This document shows, piece by piece, positions 35,570-43,971 of a stretch of DNA of 64,000 nucleotides (within the stretch, counting starts at the first letter, position 1; every line of letters starts with the position of its first letter). The notes under the pieces are model-generated. The model was not told the DNA's origin and did not search any database. It saw only the letters and a list, made by a program, of their open reading frames with translations. The stretch lies in NCBI GenBank assembly GCA_041745295.1, contig JBGTJE010000018.1:8488-72487 (forward strand). The letters are read 5' to 3'. A program made the position numbers and the translations under genes. Origin of the DNA: JANMEB01 sp041745295 (lineage in GTDB: Bacteria; Planctomycetota; Planctomycetia; Pirellulales; Pirellulaceae).

Positions 35570-36217
35570 ATGACCGCACCTACCGAAGTCGATGAATTGC
35601 TGGTCCAGCGCATCCGCACCGGTGACGAAAGCGCCTGGGGCGAGTTGATCGCGCGGTACGAAGGACGACTGTTGGCATTTGCCGAAAGCCGGACCGGGAA
35701 TCGCGCCGCCAGCGAAGATATCGTGCAAGACTGCTTTGTCGGGTTTCTCAATAGTTTGCCCAACTATGACGGCAATCGCTCGCTCGAGAGCTACTTGTTT
35801 TCGATCTGTTCCTACAAGCTCACGGATCACTTGCGCCGCGAAGGCCGCCGACCGGCGATTCCGCTGTCGACGGGCGACGATTCTAGCGGCCAATGGAATC
35901 TATCCGGCAGCGCGCGAGTCGCCAGTAGCATTGCGCGTAGCACCGAGAGGCGCAAATTGGAACACAACGCCTTGCTGGCGGCCATTCACGAGCAAGTTGC
36001 CCGCTGGCAAGAGCGGGGCGATTGGGCCAAGCTCAAATGCATCGAACTATTGATCGTGCGCGGCTGGAACAACAAGCGCGTCGCCGAGTCGCTCGACATC
36101 TCCGAGCAGCAAGTCGCCAATTTCAAGTTCGATTTCCTCGCCCGAATGCGGACTCTGGTCCAGCGGCAACAACTCTCCCCCGACATTTTTCCGGAACTCT
36201 ATCCGGAAGCGGAATAA
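35570..36217 (+). CDS. ECF-type sigma-70 family factor
   Basis: 215 residues. Sigma region 2 is seen at about 10-85 (LVQRIRTGDESAWGELIARY, SEDIVQDCFVGFLNSL, LESYLFSICSYKLTDHLRRE). Region 4 is at about 140-200, ending in the helix-turn-helix GWNNKRVAESLDISEQQVAN. It would direct RNA polymerase to a specific promoter set. No anti-sigma factor is adjacent. The upstream FHA gene may be part of the same signalling path, but this is positional inference. Confidence 0.85.
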   Translation: MTAPTEVDELLVQRIRTGDESAWGELIARYEGRLLAFAESRTGNRAASEDIVQDCFVGFLNSLPNYDGNRSLESYLFSICSYKLTDHLRREGRRPAIPLSTGDDSSGQWNLSGSARVASSIARSTERRKLEHNALLAAIHEQVARWQERGDWAKLKCIELLIVRGWNNKRVAESLDISEQQVANFKFDFLARMRTLVQRQQLSPDIFPELYPEAE

Positions 36218-36243
36218 GACGAGGGAGGCAATGCGGCGAAGAT

Positions 36244-36441
36244 TCAAGGTAACCGACTTTTCCATTTCGTCGGTTCACGCGCCGTATGAATAACGCCGTA
36301 GACGATGACTCGATCGTCCGCCAACTCGTCGAATACCGCGTAGGGAAACGTGCGTAGCAATGCCCTGCGGAATTCCTGGCGTACTCGGACAATCCGTCCA
36401 ATCTTGAATGCTTTGCGATTTTTAGTTGGAAAATCTAACAA
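36244..36441 (-). pseudogene. Truncated RelE/ParE-family toxin remnant
   Basis: 65-codon frame without a proper start (only a TTG just after a stop at 36442-36444). The C-terminal half LLRTFPYAVFDELADDRVIV followed by YGVIHTAREPTKW is the typical last two strands of RelE/ParE toxins. The N-terminal ~50 residues of the family are missing or scrambled, and no antitoxin gene is alongside. It lies wedged between an ECF sigma factor gene and a fadJ-like gene, so it is probably a decayed fragment. Confidence 0.55.
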
Positions 36442-36461
36442 TCAATCGAAAACGCAAAAAA

Positions 36462-38549
36462 TCATGCGCCTTCACGAGCCAGTTCTTCGAGTGCGGAAGA
36501 GACGCAATAGCGTCGGGCGTTGCTGGCGGCTGCGCCCCAGCGGCGCATTTCGTCGACAAGCTGGGGCAAGCCTTGTCGGCGGGCCCAAAAAATGAGCCCA
36601 CCGCGATGTTCGGGGAAACCGGCGCCGTGCAGGAAGGCTAGGTCAATTTCGGCGGAATCCAAGACCACGTTCTCCGCTAGCGCATCGGCAGCTTGGTTGA
36701 TCATCACCATTAGCAGCCGCCGAACGATTTCGTCCGGTCCCGGCGGCCGCGTGGTTCCGCGCAGGTATTGAGCGATCAGCGCGTCGAGTTGATCGTTAGG
36801 TTGCGCTGGACTCTCGGCGGCAGGATAGGCATAAAACCCACGGCCGGATTTGCGCCCCTTCCAGCCCGCCTTGTTCATCGCGTGCAATAGCAGCGATGGC
36901 TCGGTCGGCGTCGTCAATCGCGGAATCAAATAAGCTCCCGCCGCATTCAAGGTATCCAATCCAATCGCGTCCATGAACTCCAAGGGCCCAAAAGCAAACC
37001 CAAAACCGCGCACCGCGTCCTCAATATCCCGCAACCGACAGCCTTGCGTCAGCAAGTGACCTGCTTCGTTGAACATCGGGCAGAGCAGCCGGTTGATGAT
37101 AAATCCTGGCGCGTCCCTGACCGGCAGCGGAATCTTGCCGATCGCCCGAACCCATTCACAAACCGAAGCCATCGTTTCGTTGGACGTCTTAGGTCCGCGA
37201 ACGACTTCGACCAGTCGGCGAACTTTGGCTGGGTAACAAAAATGCAATCCGCAAAATCGGTCAGGCCTTCGCAGTGCTTCTGCCATCTCCGAGATGCGAA
37301 TCACCGACGTATTCGACGTCAAAATTGCGTTCCGATTAAGCCGGGCTTCAATTACTCCCAAAAGTTCTCGTTTGGCCGACACGTCCTCGACGATCGATTC
37401 GATCACCAAGTCGCAGTGGGTCAAATCTCCGAGGTTGTTCGCCACGCGTGCGGGCGACGCCGAATTGGGGCGTGCATTGCATCGCTCGGCGACCGCGCTG
37501 GCCCGCGCCGGATCGAGGTCGTAGATCGCAATCGGCTTTTGGCTGGGGCAAATCTCGGCGATGTCGCCTCCCATGACCCCAGCGCCGACCACGCCAACGG
37601 CTTGAAGTTCGGTCGAGCGAACCCCGGCGAATCGGCCGGACTTCTTGGCTCGCTCGTTCAGAAAGAACGAGTTGATGAGTCCCGCGCAAGCTTCCGAACC
37701 ATAGACTTTGGACATCGCCACGGCTTCTTTTTCGCAAGCCTCGGCGAACACGCTTCCAGCCGAGTCGATCATGTGCCGAAGTGCGACCAAAGGGGCCTGG
37801 AGATGCAATTCGCGATTCGATTCGATCGCGCGAACGAACTCCGCTTCGATTTGTGTTACATCGTTTGAATTCGTTATAGCCTGCCGACGACTCGACCGGC
37901 GGTTCTTAAACGTGCCGTCCGAATTGAGCGTTTTTGCCAATTCCGTCGCAGTCTCAATCAACAACTGGGGCTCCACGATCGCGTCGACTAGCCCAAGTTC
38001 GTGCGCCGACGCCGCCGAAACGAGTCGTCCGCTAGTCACCAAATCGATCGCCGGGTGAAGTCCAATCAGTCGAGGAAGGCGAACCGTGCCAGCCCATCCG
38101 GGAATCAAACCGAGTTTGACTTCGGGCAGACCAAGCAACGACTTGCCATCGTTGGCCACCACTCGCGCATCGCACGCCAAGGCGAACTCAAGCCCTCCTC
38201 CCACGCAAACGCCCTGAATCGCCGCGATGACCACGATCGGTAAATTCGCGAGCCGATCCAACAAGCTTTGGCCGTGGCGACAAAATTCAATTATCTGATT
38301 CTGACCCCAGTCCAACGACTTGGAGATGGCTACGATGTCCGCGCCAGCAATGTAAATTCCCGGCTTGGCGGACGAAATCACCACCCCTGCGATGTCTGGC
38401 GATCGCTCGAGTTGATCGATCGTCGCCGACAACTCTTCCAAAAAATCCTTGGTCAAGACATTGGCGGATTTGCCCGGCATGTCCAAAATGATCTGCTCGA
38501 TGCCCGAACCAAGCGGCGATCGACGAATGGCGTTGAAGGCATGATTCAT
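36462..38549 (-). CDS. fadJ: Bifunctional enoyl-CoA hydratase / 3-hydroxyacyl-CoA dehydrogenase (FadB/FadJ type)
   Basis: 695 residues. The N-terminal crotonase domain (about 1-190) has the oxyanion-type AGADI and Glu121 and Glu143 (GGGLEFALACDARV, GLPEVKLGLIPG). The NAD-binding 3-hydroxyacyl-CoA dehydrogenase domain runs from about 315, with GVVGAGVMGGDIA, Asn/Ser in TSNTSVI and the catalytic His436 in GLHFCYPAK. A C-terminal 3HCDH helix bundle follows. It would catalyse steps 2 and 3 of fatty acid beta-oxidation. No thiolase or acyl-CoA dehydrogenase gene is adjacent. Start ATG at 38549. FadB versus FadJ subtype is not secure. Confidence 0.9.
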   Translation of the reverse strand: MNHAFNAIRRSPLGSGIEQIILDMPGKSANVLTKDFLEELSATIDQLERSPDIAGVVISSAKPGIYIAGADIVAISKSLDWGQNQIIEFCRHGQSLLDRLANLPIVVIAAIQGVCVGGGLEFALACDARVVANDGKSLLGLPEVKLGLIPGWAGTVRLPRLIGLHPAIDLVTSGRLVSAASAHELGLVDAIVEPQLLIETATELAKTLNSDGTFKNRRSSRRQAITNSNDVTQIEAEFVRAIESNRELHLQAPLVALRHMIDSAGSVFAEACEKEAVAMSKVYGSEACAGLINSFFLNERAKKSGRFAGVRSTELQAVGVVGAGVMGGDIAEICPSQKPIAIYDLDPARASAVAERCNARPNSASPARVANNLGDLTHCDLVIESIVEDVSAKRELLGVIEARLNRNAILTSNTSVIRISEMAEALRRPDRFCGLHFCYPAKVRRLVEVVRGPKTSNETMASVCEWVRAIGKIPLPVRDAPGFIINRLLCPMFNEAGHLLTQGCRLRDIEDAVRGFGFAFGPLEFMDAIGLDTLNAAGAYLIPRLTTPTEPSLLLHAMNKAGWKGRKSGRGFYAYPAAESPAQPNDQLDALIAQYLRGTTRPPGPDEIVRRLLMVMINQAADALAENVVLDSAEIDLAFLHGAGFPEHRGGLIFWARRQGLPQLVDEMRRWGAAASNARRYCVSSALEELAREGA

Positions 38550-38602
38550 ATATCGTCAATTCTTTCCAGTCGTTTACCGCTTTGCGAAAGCAGCGATCAC
38601 CC

Positions 38603-39028
38603 ATGAATCAACTGTCGCTTCGGTTCGCAATTCGGCTCAGTCTCATCGCCATTGTGGCAATCGCCGGCTGTCTCGGCGAGCGCGGGTCCGTGACCGCACC
38701 GACCCCTCCAGGAAAGCCTGTCGAAGTCCAAATCGACTTTAATGGCCATGGCCAAAACAAACAATTCCACATCGACTGGAGTCCCAACTTGACCGCATTC
38801 AGTTGCCTGGAGCGACTTCAAGTAGACGGCAAGCTCAAGGTGACCAGCCGAGGTACGGGCAATCAAACGATGTTGACTTCGATCGATGGCCTTGAGAATC
38901 TGTGGGCGGCCGGGGACAATTGGATTTACTACGTCAACGATCATCTGGGCGACCGCAGCAGCACGGTGTCCGAACTCCAGCCGGGTGATCGCGTCGTTTG
39001 GCGATTCGGCAAGTACGCGCCAAAGTAA
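38603..39028 (+). CDS. DUF4430 (transcobalamin-like) lipoprotein
   Basis: 141 residues from the ATG at 38603. A lipoprotein signal ends in IAIVAIAGC. The mature part has the DUF4430 pattern: a LTSIDGLEN turn and NWIYYVNDHLGDRSSTVSEL, then PGDRVVWRFG. This is the fold of the cobalamin-binding C-terminal domain of transcobalamin-like proteins. It sits 46 bp before a DUF6580 membrane protein on the same strand. In other bacteria DUF4430 proteins accompany ECF-type vitamin transporters, so a small-molecule capture role is plausible but not shown. Confidence 0.75.
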   Translation: MNQLSLRFAIRLSLIAIVAIAGCLGERGSVTAPTPPGKPVEVQIDFNGHGQNKQFHIDWSPNLTAFSCLERLQVDGKLKVTSRGTGNQTMLTSIDGLENLWAAGDNWIYYVNDHLGDRSSTVSELQPGDRVVWRFGKYAPK

Positions 39029-39074
39029 TTGAACGCGGAGCCAACATTACGCAAATCAGTAAAGGTCGTCCACA

Positions 39075-39668
39075 ATGCTCAAGTCAGATTTGCGGCGCGA
39101 TGTGCTTCTCTTTTGCGGGCTGCTCGTGTTTGGTGTGATCGGTGCAGCGTGGGTTGATATCCCCAATGTCAATCCGATTGCCGCCATCGCGCTTTTTGGC
39201 GGCGTCGTTTTTGGCCGGGCCTATCTCGCCATCGCTTGTCCATTGGCGATCATCGGCCTTACGATTTTCGGTCAAGCCGTTGCGAGTTGGCCGATTCAAT
39301 TGACGATTGCCGCAGGGCTGCTGGTGGGTGTTTGCGCGGGCCGCTTGGTGCGCCACCGCGCGATGCTCGGATCCGCGTCGCGGATTACTCGTTCGGCAAT
39401 CGTGGCCGTGGCTGCATCGAGCTTGGCGTGCTCGCTCGCGTTTTATGTTGTTTCCAATTGGGGTTGGTGGCAGTTTTCCGGTTTTTATCCACCCACCGTC
39501 GCCGGTCTTGGCGCTTGCTTGATCTCGGGACTTCCATTCTTGTTTAACACGTTGGTTGGCGATCTTTGCTTTAACGCAACGCTGTTTGGACTCGCTGCAG
39601 CCGTCGTGCACAATCCGATCAAGTCCGCTATTTGGACTGCATTCAAAGCGGCTCCCTTCCGTAGCTGA
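39075..39668 (+). CDS. DUF6580 polytopic membrane protein (ECF S-component-like)
   Basis: 197 residues with about five or six membrane helices. The order NVNPIAAIALFGGVVFGRAY, a second helix pair, SNWGWWQFSGFYPPTVAGLG and PFLFNTLVGDLCFNATLFG matches the DUF6580 layout, which resembles substrate-binding S components of ECF transporters. Together with the upstream DUF4430 lipoprotein it could form a cofactor-uptake pair; no A/T components are nearby. Its 3' 184 bp overlap the convergent asd gene. Confidence 0.75.
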   Translation: MLKSDLRRDVLLFCGLLVFGVIGAAWVDIPNVNPIAAIALFGGVVFGRAYLAIACPLAIIGLTIFGQAVASWPIQLTIAAGLLVGVCAGRLVRHRAMLGSASRITRSAIVAVAASSLACSLAFYVVSNWGWWQFSGFYPPTVAGLGACLISGLPFLFNTLVGDLCFNATLFGLAAAVVHNPIKSAIWTAFKAAPFRS

Positions 39669-40654
39669 TCACCGCTGAGGAACAGACACCAACGCCGAGT
39701 ACGCCCGGATTGATCGAAGCGGCTGCCTGGGTCGGGACGGAACCTTCCAACCAACACGTCGTCGAGGCCGGTGGCGGCAAGCGGCGTGGGGAAAATCTGA
39801 CGTTCGCGATCGTCCACGATGCGAATTCCGGGCGCTCCGTCGAACGCCGAAAGCACTTCGTCCAGATTGACGGGCGTTGACAACGTAACGGTCACGGCTT
39901 GGCTATGGGCTCGAAACACGGGCACGCGAACGCACGTCGGCGTTAGCGCCAAATCGGGTTGGCCCCAAATGCGACGAACTTCGGCGATCATTTTCTGTTC
40001 CTCACCGTTGAGTCCAGACGCCACGTCCAGTTGGGATTCGTGGGTAAATACGTTGAACGCGCACGGTTCGGGGAAAATTTCCGGCGCTACGACACTGCCC
40101 GATAATTGGGCTTGAGCCTGCCCCCGCAATTCATCCATGCCCGCCAAGCCCGCGCCGGAAACGGCTTGGTAGGTGCACACATCGATTGCATCCACCCCGA
40201 AGCGACTTCTCAGCGGATTCGTCGCGACCAGTAAGAGAATCGTCGAGCAGTTGGGATTCGCAATCAATCGCGCGGCCGGCTCAGTAGCCAACAACTCGTC
40301 TCCGTTGACTTCGGGAATGACCAGTGGAACGTCGGGTAAATGCCGGAAGTAAGACGAGTTGTCGATAACGGTTGCGCCCGATTCGACTGCTATCGGTAGC
40401 CAGGCTTGAGCGACTTCACTTGACGCGGCCGAGAGCACCAAGGTAACTCCACGGAATACGTCAGGCTCCAGCCGCTCGATGACAATGTGCCGATCCAAAT
40501 AGGGAAGTTCATTTCCGGCGGAGTGTTGCGACGCGACCAGTCGCAAGCGGTCGGCGGGCCAGTTCCGCGCGGCAAGGATGCTCAACAATTCTTGGCCCAC
40601 CGCGCCGGTCGCGCCAAGGATCAAAATAGTTCCGTCGAGTGGCGTTGGGTTCAT
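39485..40654 (-). CDS. asd: Aspartate-semialdehyde dehydrogenase
   Basis: 389 residues from the ATG at 40654 (MNPTPLDGTILILG), in an ATGA overlap with the preceding fused kinase gene. The NADPH motif is GATGAVGQ, the catalytic Cys136 lies in ANPNCSTI, and the substrate-binding RVPVFRAHSQ and QAVSGAGLAG are present. Family members normally end near the NAVQIAELL-type helix. Here ~42 extra residues follow with no conserved look, running antisense through the last codons of the DUF6580 gene. The enzyme makes aspartate semialdehyde for Met, Thr and Lys synthesis and is last in the Met/Thr operon. Confidence 0.9.
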   Translation of the reverse strand: MNPTPLDGTILILGATGAVGQELLSILAARNWPADRLRLVASQHSAGNELPYLDRHIVIERLEPDVFRGVTLVLSAASSEVAQAWLPIAVESGATVIDNSSYFRHLPDVPLVIPEVNGDELLATEPAARLIANPNCSTILLLVATNPLRSRFGVDAIDVCTYQAVSGAGLAGMDELRGQAQAQLSGSVVAPEIFPEPCAFNVFTHESQLDVASGLNGEEQKMIAEVRRIWGQPDLALTPTCVRVPVFRAHSQAVTVTLSTPVNLDEVLSAFDGAPGIRIVDDRERQIFPTPLAATGLDDVLVGRFRPDPGSRFDQSGRTRRWCLFLSGDQLRKGAALNAVQIADLIGLCTTAAASPNSVALKQRSPTNVLNKNGSPEIKQAPRPATVGG

Positions 40655-42462
40655 GAAGTCACCTCTGCGAACGAGCGCGATTCGGTCAACGCCACGGTTT
40701 TCTGGCGCGGCGAGCCGATGCGGGCCGCCACATCGAACAAATCGGAAAGAACGGCTTCGGTCGTCGGCCACCTTCCTGCCCCTTTTCCACGGACAATTAG
40801 CCGTGCTCCCCGAGCTGTGCGCAACAGCGCACCGTTTTCAGCCAACTTGAGTCTTGCCAGGGGATGGTTCTGGGGCAGCGCGACGATTGAAACGCGCAGG
40901 CGATGTCCCCCCTCCCTAGCCCTCCCCACGAGGGGGAGGGAAAAATCGTGTGGATTCGCATCGACGATATTTTGATTAGCTCGGATGGACCACGACGCGA
41001 CCTGCCGAATCGTCGGCCGCGGCCCGGACTCCCATTGGCGCAATCGCGTCGCATTGAGCGGTTCACGTTGGACGTCGTCTGAATGTAGCCATTGGCCGGT
41101 GATCTGGCGATGCACGAGGACCAATTTATCGGCGGCATCCAGTCCATCGAGATCGCGCGAAGCATCGGCTTCGGCAAAACCTGCGACTCGCGCTTCCGCG
41201 AGCGCTTCTTGAAAAGACAATCCGGATTGCCAGCGATCCAGTACATAATTGGTCGTTCCGTTCAGTACTCCGCGAATCGCGATCGCGGGATCGTCCGGCG
41301 AAAGCCTCGCAAGTTGCTCAAGCAATGGAACGGCGCCCCCAACGGCCGCCGACCATCGAATTGAAGCGTCGTTTGCTTGCGCCAACGATTCCAGTTCCTG
41401 GCCGAATAGAGCAACGAGTCGTTTGTTAGCCGTGATCACGTTCGTGCCGCGTTGCAACACGCGGCGAATCGACCGGCAAGCAGGCTCGCAGTCGCCGATC
41501 AACTCGACGACCACGTCGCAAGGCACCTCGATGGCATCGCTCAATTGGTCGTGCAACAAATGATCGGGTACGTCGGCGGCACGCGATTTGTCGCGCACAG
41601 CTACCCCCACAACTTGAAACCAATCGGGCAAGCCGCTGAGCGCCTCGAACACTCCCCGTCCAACATGGCCCAATCCCAACAGAACGACTCGTGTCGGTAA
41701 CGGTCGTCGGCTTTTGTCGCAAAAGCTAATTCGTCGTTCGCCGATCTGTGTTGCGTCGCGTCGATACAACGAAGCGACTTCAAAATCTTGACCATGATGC
41801 TTGGCCATTTCGATTGCCTTGTGCTGTACGATTCCGCCGTCCAGCTTGTGCGCATCGTCCCAGGATAGTTGTCGGAACTTTCGGGGAAGGGAACCCGGAA
41901 TCTGGGGATCCCATTCGTACAGGCCGTCGACGTCCTTCACTAGGCGACAGCGAGCGCCCAAGTGATGGGCCAAAAACAACGCGCTGCAATCCGAACCTCC
42001 CCGACCAAGCAGTGTCGTGCGGCCGATCGAATCGCGTCCCAAGAATCCCGGCAGAACCAACACCGGGAACCGTTTCAGAAGTCGCCGGAGTTTGGGCGCG
42101 TTCACTCGTAGGGGTTTTGAGTCCAAGGTCCTCGCGCCACTCGTGCGCAAGCCAATCGCCGCGACGTCAAGGACTTGGGCGTCGATCCCAGCTCGATCCA
42201 AGGCCAGCGTCAGTAGCGCCGCGCTGCGCAATTCTCCCGTGGAGGCCAGGAGCGCCGTCGCCGCTGCATGCGGGTTTTTTTCCCAGCGTTGGGCTTGGGA
42301 CAATAACTGATCCGTTTCCCCTTCGAGCGCCGATACGATCGCGATGACTCGCCACCCATCGCGCACCCAGCGATACACTTCGTGGGCGACAAGCGGCGCG
42401 TCGTCGGGTGTTCGCAAAACGGAACTCCCAAACTTGAGAACGATAATCTTCTGCGCTTTCAT
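40651..42462 (-). CDS. thrA: Fused aspartokinase - homoserine dehydrogenase without ACT region
   Basis: 603 residues from the ATG at 42462, in an ATGA overlap with the upstream PLP enzyme gene. The aspartokinase part (about 1-250) has IVLKFGSSVL, the STGELRSAALL helix and LGRGGSDCSAL. It passes directly into homoserine dehydrogenase (about 258-603: VVLLGLGHVGRGVF, TANKRLVALFG, GVLNGTTNYVLD, GFAEADASRDLDG). The ACT domains that sit between the two parts in E. coli ThrA (820 residues) are absent, so classic threonine feedback is not expected. A 12-residue in-frame insert (about 507-518, LPLVGRAREGG) comes from a palindromic repeat. Confidence 0.9.
   Translation of the reverse strand: MKAQKIIVLKFGSSVLRTPDDAPLVAHEVYRWVRDGWRVIAIVSALEGETDQLLSQAQRWEKNPHAAATALLASTGELRSAALLTLALDRAGIDAQVLDVAAIGLRTSGARTLDSKPLRVNAPKLRRLLKRFPVLVLPGFLGRDSIGRTTLLGRGGSDCSALFLAHHLGARCRLVKDVDGLYEWDPQIPGSLPRKFRQLSWDDAHKLDGGIVQHKAIEMAKHHGQDFEVASLYRRDATQIGERRISFCDKSRRPLPTRVVLLGLGHVGRGVFEALSGLPDWFQVVGVAVRDKSRAADVPDHLLHDQLSDAIEVPCDVVVELIGDCEPACRSIRRVLQRGTNVITANKRLVALFGQELESLAQANDASIRWSAAVGGAVPLLEQLARLSPDDPAIAIRGVLNGTTNYVLDRWQSGLSFQEALAEARVAGFAEADASRDLDGLDAADKLVLVHRQITGQWLHSDDVQREPLNATRLRQWESGPRPTIRQVASWSIRANQNIVDANPHDFSLPLVGRAREGGHRLRVSIVALPQNHPLARLKLAENGALLRTARGARLIVRGKGAGRWPTTEAVLSDLFDVAARIGSPRQKTVALTESRSFAEVTS
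40909..40940. repeat. GC-rich palindromic repeat inserted in frame in the thrA-like gene
   Basis: CCCTCCCC-ACGAG-GGGGAGGG (40920-40940) is a perfect 8-bp stem, preceded by CCCCCCTCCCTAG (about 40907-40919). Translated on the minus strand it gives SLPLVGRAREGG, a well-known peptide by-product of intergenic palindromes of this class. It falls between the conserved homoserine dehydrogenase segments ending IVDANPHDF and starting HRLRVSIVALPQNHPLA. Confidence 0.7.
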
Positions 42463-43748
42463 GCCCGCACCTGCGCTACGCAATTGCCTTCGGGGACCTG
42501 TTGCAATTCCGGGATGAAGCCTTCGCCGTTTGCGGAAAGACTCGCTTCGCCGAAACGGGCTTGACCGTTGGCGACAGTTCGCTGAGACGCTTTGAGGGCT
42601 TGTCGCAAGTCGGCGACGATCTCGCGAGTTGGCTCCAACCCAATCGACAACCGCAACAGGCCGTCGCTGATCCCAGCTTCAAGCCGCTGCGCTTTTGGCA
42701 CATCGGCATGCGTCATCGACGCGGCGTGCGTCACCAGCGTCTCGACCGATCCAATGTGTTCGACCAGTCGACAATGCCGCAACCGCTTGACCAACCGGAC
42801 CGCGGCTTCGTAACCGCCGCGGACGTCAAACGAAATCACGTTGCCGTGCAATCCCAAGTGCTGTCGATCCGCGAGTTCGCGTTGGGGAAAGGTCGCCAAG
42901 CCCGGATAGTTGACCGCTTCGACGGCCGCGTGCCGGGCAAGCCATTGGGCGACGCGCTGCGCTGTTCGACATTGTCGGCGCAGGCGAATCGGCAGGGTCT
43001 TCAATCCGTTGAGCGTCAGCCAGGAGTTGAACGGCGTTTGGATGGAGCCCAAACTCTTGCGGGTGAAGCGGAGCCGATCCAGCAACTTTTCGTCGCGCGC
43101 CAGGATGGCACCGCCCAGCGCCGTCGAATGGCCATCGAGCAGTTTGGTCGTGGAGTAAACCGAAAAATCCGCGCCCAAGTCCAGCGGCCGTTGAAGGCCG
43201 GGTGTGAGAAACGTATTGTCGACCGCAACCAAACAGCCTGCAGCGCGTCCGATTTGAGCTGCCTTCGCTAAATCGGTCAGCACCAACGTGGGATTGGCGG
43301 GCGACTCCAGGAACAGCAACTTCGTCTGCGGCGTAATTGCCGCGGAAATTTGCGCTGGATCCGTCGCATCGACGAAAGTGGACGAGACACCGAGCGGTTC
43401 GAGAAACTGCTGCAACAAGCGAATGGTTCCGCCATAGACGGCCTTGCCGCAAACGACGTGGTCGCCCGCTTTGACAAAGGCTAAAAACAGCGCAGTCTCG
43501 GCGGCCAGGCCGGAACTAAAACAGACTGCCGGGACGGTATCTTCCAACTCGCCCAGGACTTGTTCGAGTGCCGCAACCGTGGGATTGCCGACTCGTGAAT
43601 AGGCGAACGGATTTGCGCCGCCGAGCTGATCTTGGATAAACGTCGTGGACTGGACGAGGGGTGCGACCAGCGGCTGGCAGAACCGTTCGGGACCGGACCG
43701 CAACAACTTGGACTGAAACGAAAGCCGATTGGTAGAAGACTTTGTCAT
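42459..43748 (-). CDS. Cys/Met-metabolism PLP enzyme (cystathionine gamma-synthase / O-acylhomoserine sulfhydrylase / Met gamma-lyase type)
   Basis: 429 residues. The PLP lysine is Lys202 in SVYSTTKLLDGHS; YSRVGNPT (substrate/PLP Tyr-Arg from the neighbouring subunit), SSGLAAETA and LESPANPT are family signatures. These enzymes share one fold, and the exact reaction cannot be settled from motifs. Position first in an operon with aspartokinase-homoserine dehydrogenase and asd favours methionine synthesis from an activated homoserine. The start ATG at 43748 and its Shine-Dalgarno are buried in a hairpin, downstream of a SAM-riboswitch-like RNA. Confidence 0.85.
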   Translation of the reverse strand: MTKSSTNRLSFQSKLLRSGPERFCQPLVAPLVQSTTFIQDQLGGANPFAYSRVGNPTVAALEQVLGELEDTVPAVCFSSGLAAETALFLAFVKAGDHVVCGKAVYGGTIRLLQQFLEPLGVSSTFVDATDPAQISAAITPQTKLLFLESPANPTLVLTDLAKAAQIGRAAGCLVAVDNTFLTPGLQRPLDLGADFSVYSTTKLLDGHSTALGGAILARDEKLLDRLRFTRKSLGSIQTPFNSWLTLNGLKTLPIRLRRQCRTAQRVAQWLARHAAVEAVNYPGLATFPQRELADRQHLGLHGNVISFDVRGGYEAAVRLVKRLRHCRLVEHIGSVETLVTHAASMTHADVPKAQRLEAGISDGLLRLSIGLEPTREIVADLRQALKASQRTVANGQARFGEASLSANGEGFIPELQQVPEGNCVAQVRA

Positions 43749-43769
43749 GCCGTGAAATCCTCACGGCAT
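43747..43769 (-). promoter_or_regulatory. Start-codon / Shine-Dalgarno sequestering hairpin (expression platform)
   Basis: On the minus strand ATGCCGTGA-GGATT-TCACGGCAT is a perfect 9-bp stem. The Shine-Dalgarno GAGG (43759-43762) lies at the stem-loop junction, and the first two bases of the ATG (43748, 43747) end the right arm. When formed it should block ribosome binding. Upstream CGCATC near 43791-43796 could pair with the 3' P1 strand of the aptamer (GATGCG), giving a possible switch, but the exact alternative pairing is inference. Confidence 0.65.
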
Positions 43770-43857
43770 CAAAGCAGGTTCGACAATCAGATGCGTGGAG
43801 CGGCGACCATCGCCACAAATCACCTTTGACGAGTGCTGCATAGCAACAACCTCGTCC

Positions 43858-43962
43858 GCATCGGTCTCCGATTTCTCGGAGCAACCTCGGCACCGCGGCG
43901 ATTGGATAAATCGCTCGGTTGCCGCCTGGGTCTAACTTTCGTTTACCCAGTACTCTTGATGC
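43858..43962 (-). ncRNA. SAM-I/SAM-IV clan riboswitch (variant form) upstream of the Met/Thr operon
   Basis: Read on the minus strand, the aptamer elements occur in SAM-I order. P1 is GCATC (43962-43958) pairing with GATGC (43862-43858). J1/2 is AAGAG, P2 is CTGGGT/ACCCAG, then the GGCAACC core (43923-43917). P3 is GCGATT-TATCC-AATCGC (43914-43898), then the GGTGC core (43894-43890). P4 is CTCCGA-GAAA-TCGGAG with a flanking GGT/ACC. AAGAG, GGCAACC and GGTGC are the most conserved SAM-I/IV stretches. The GAGGGA/GGCCC kink-turn of ordinary SAM-I is absent, so it is a variant. A promoter lies just upstream and a start-codon hairpin downstream. Confidence 0.78.
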
Positions 43963-43971
43963 CAAGCCACC

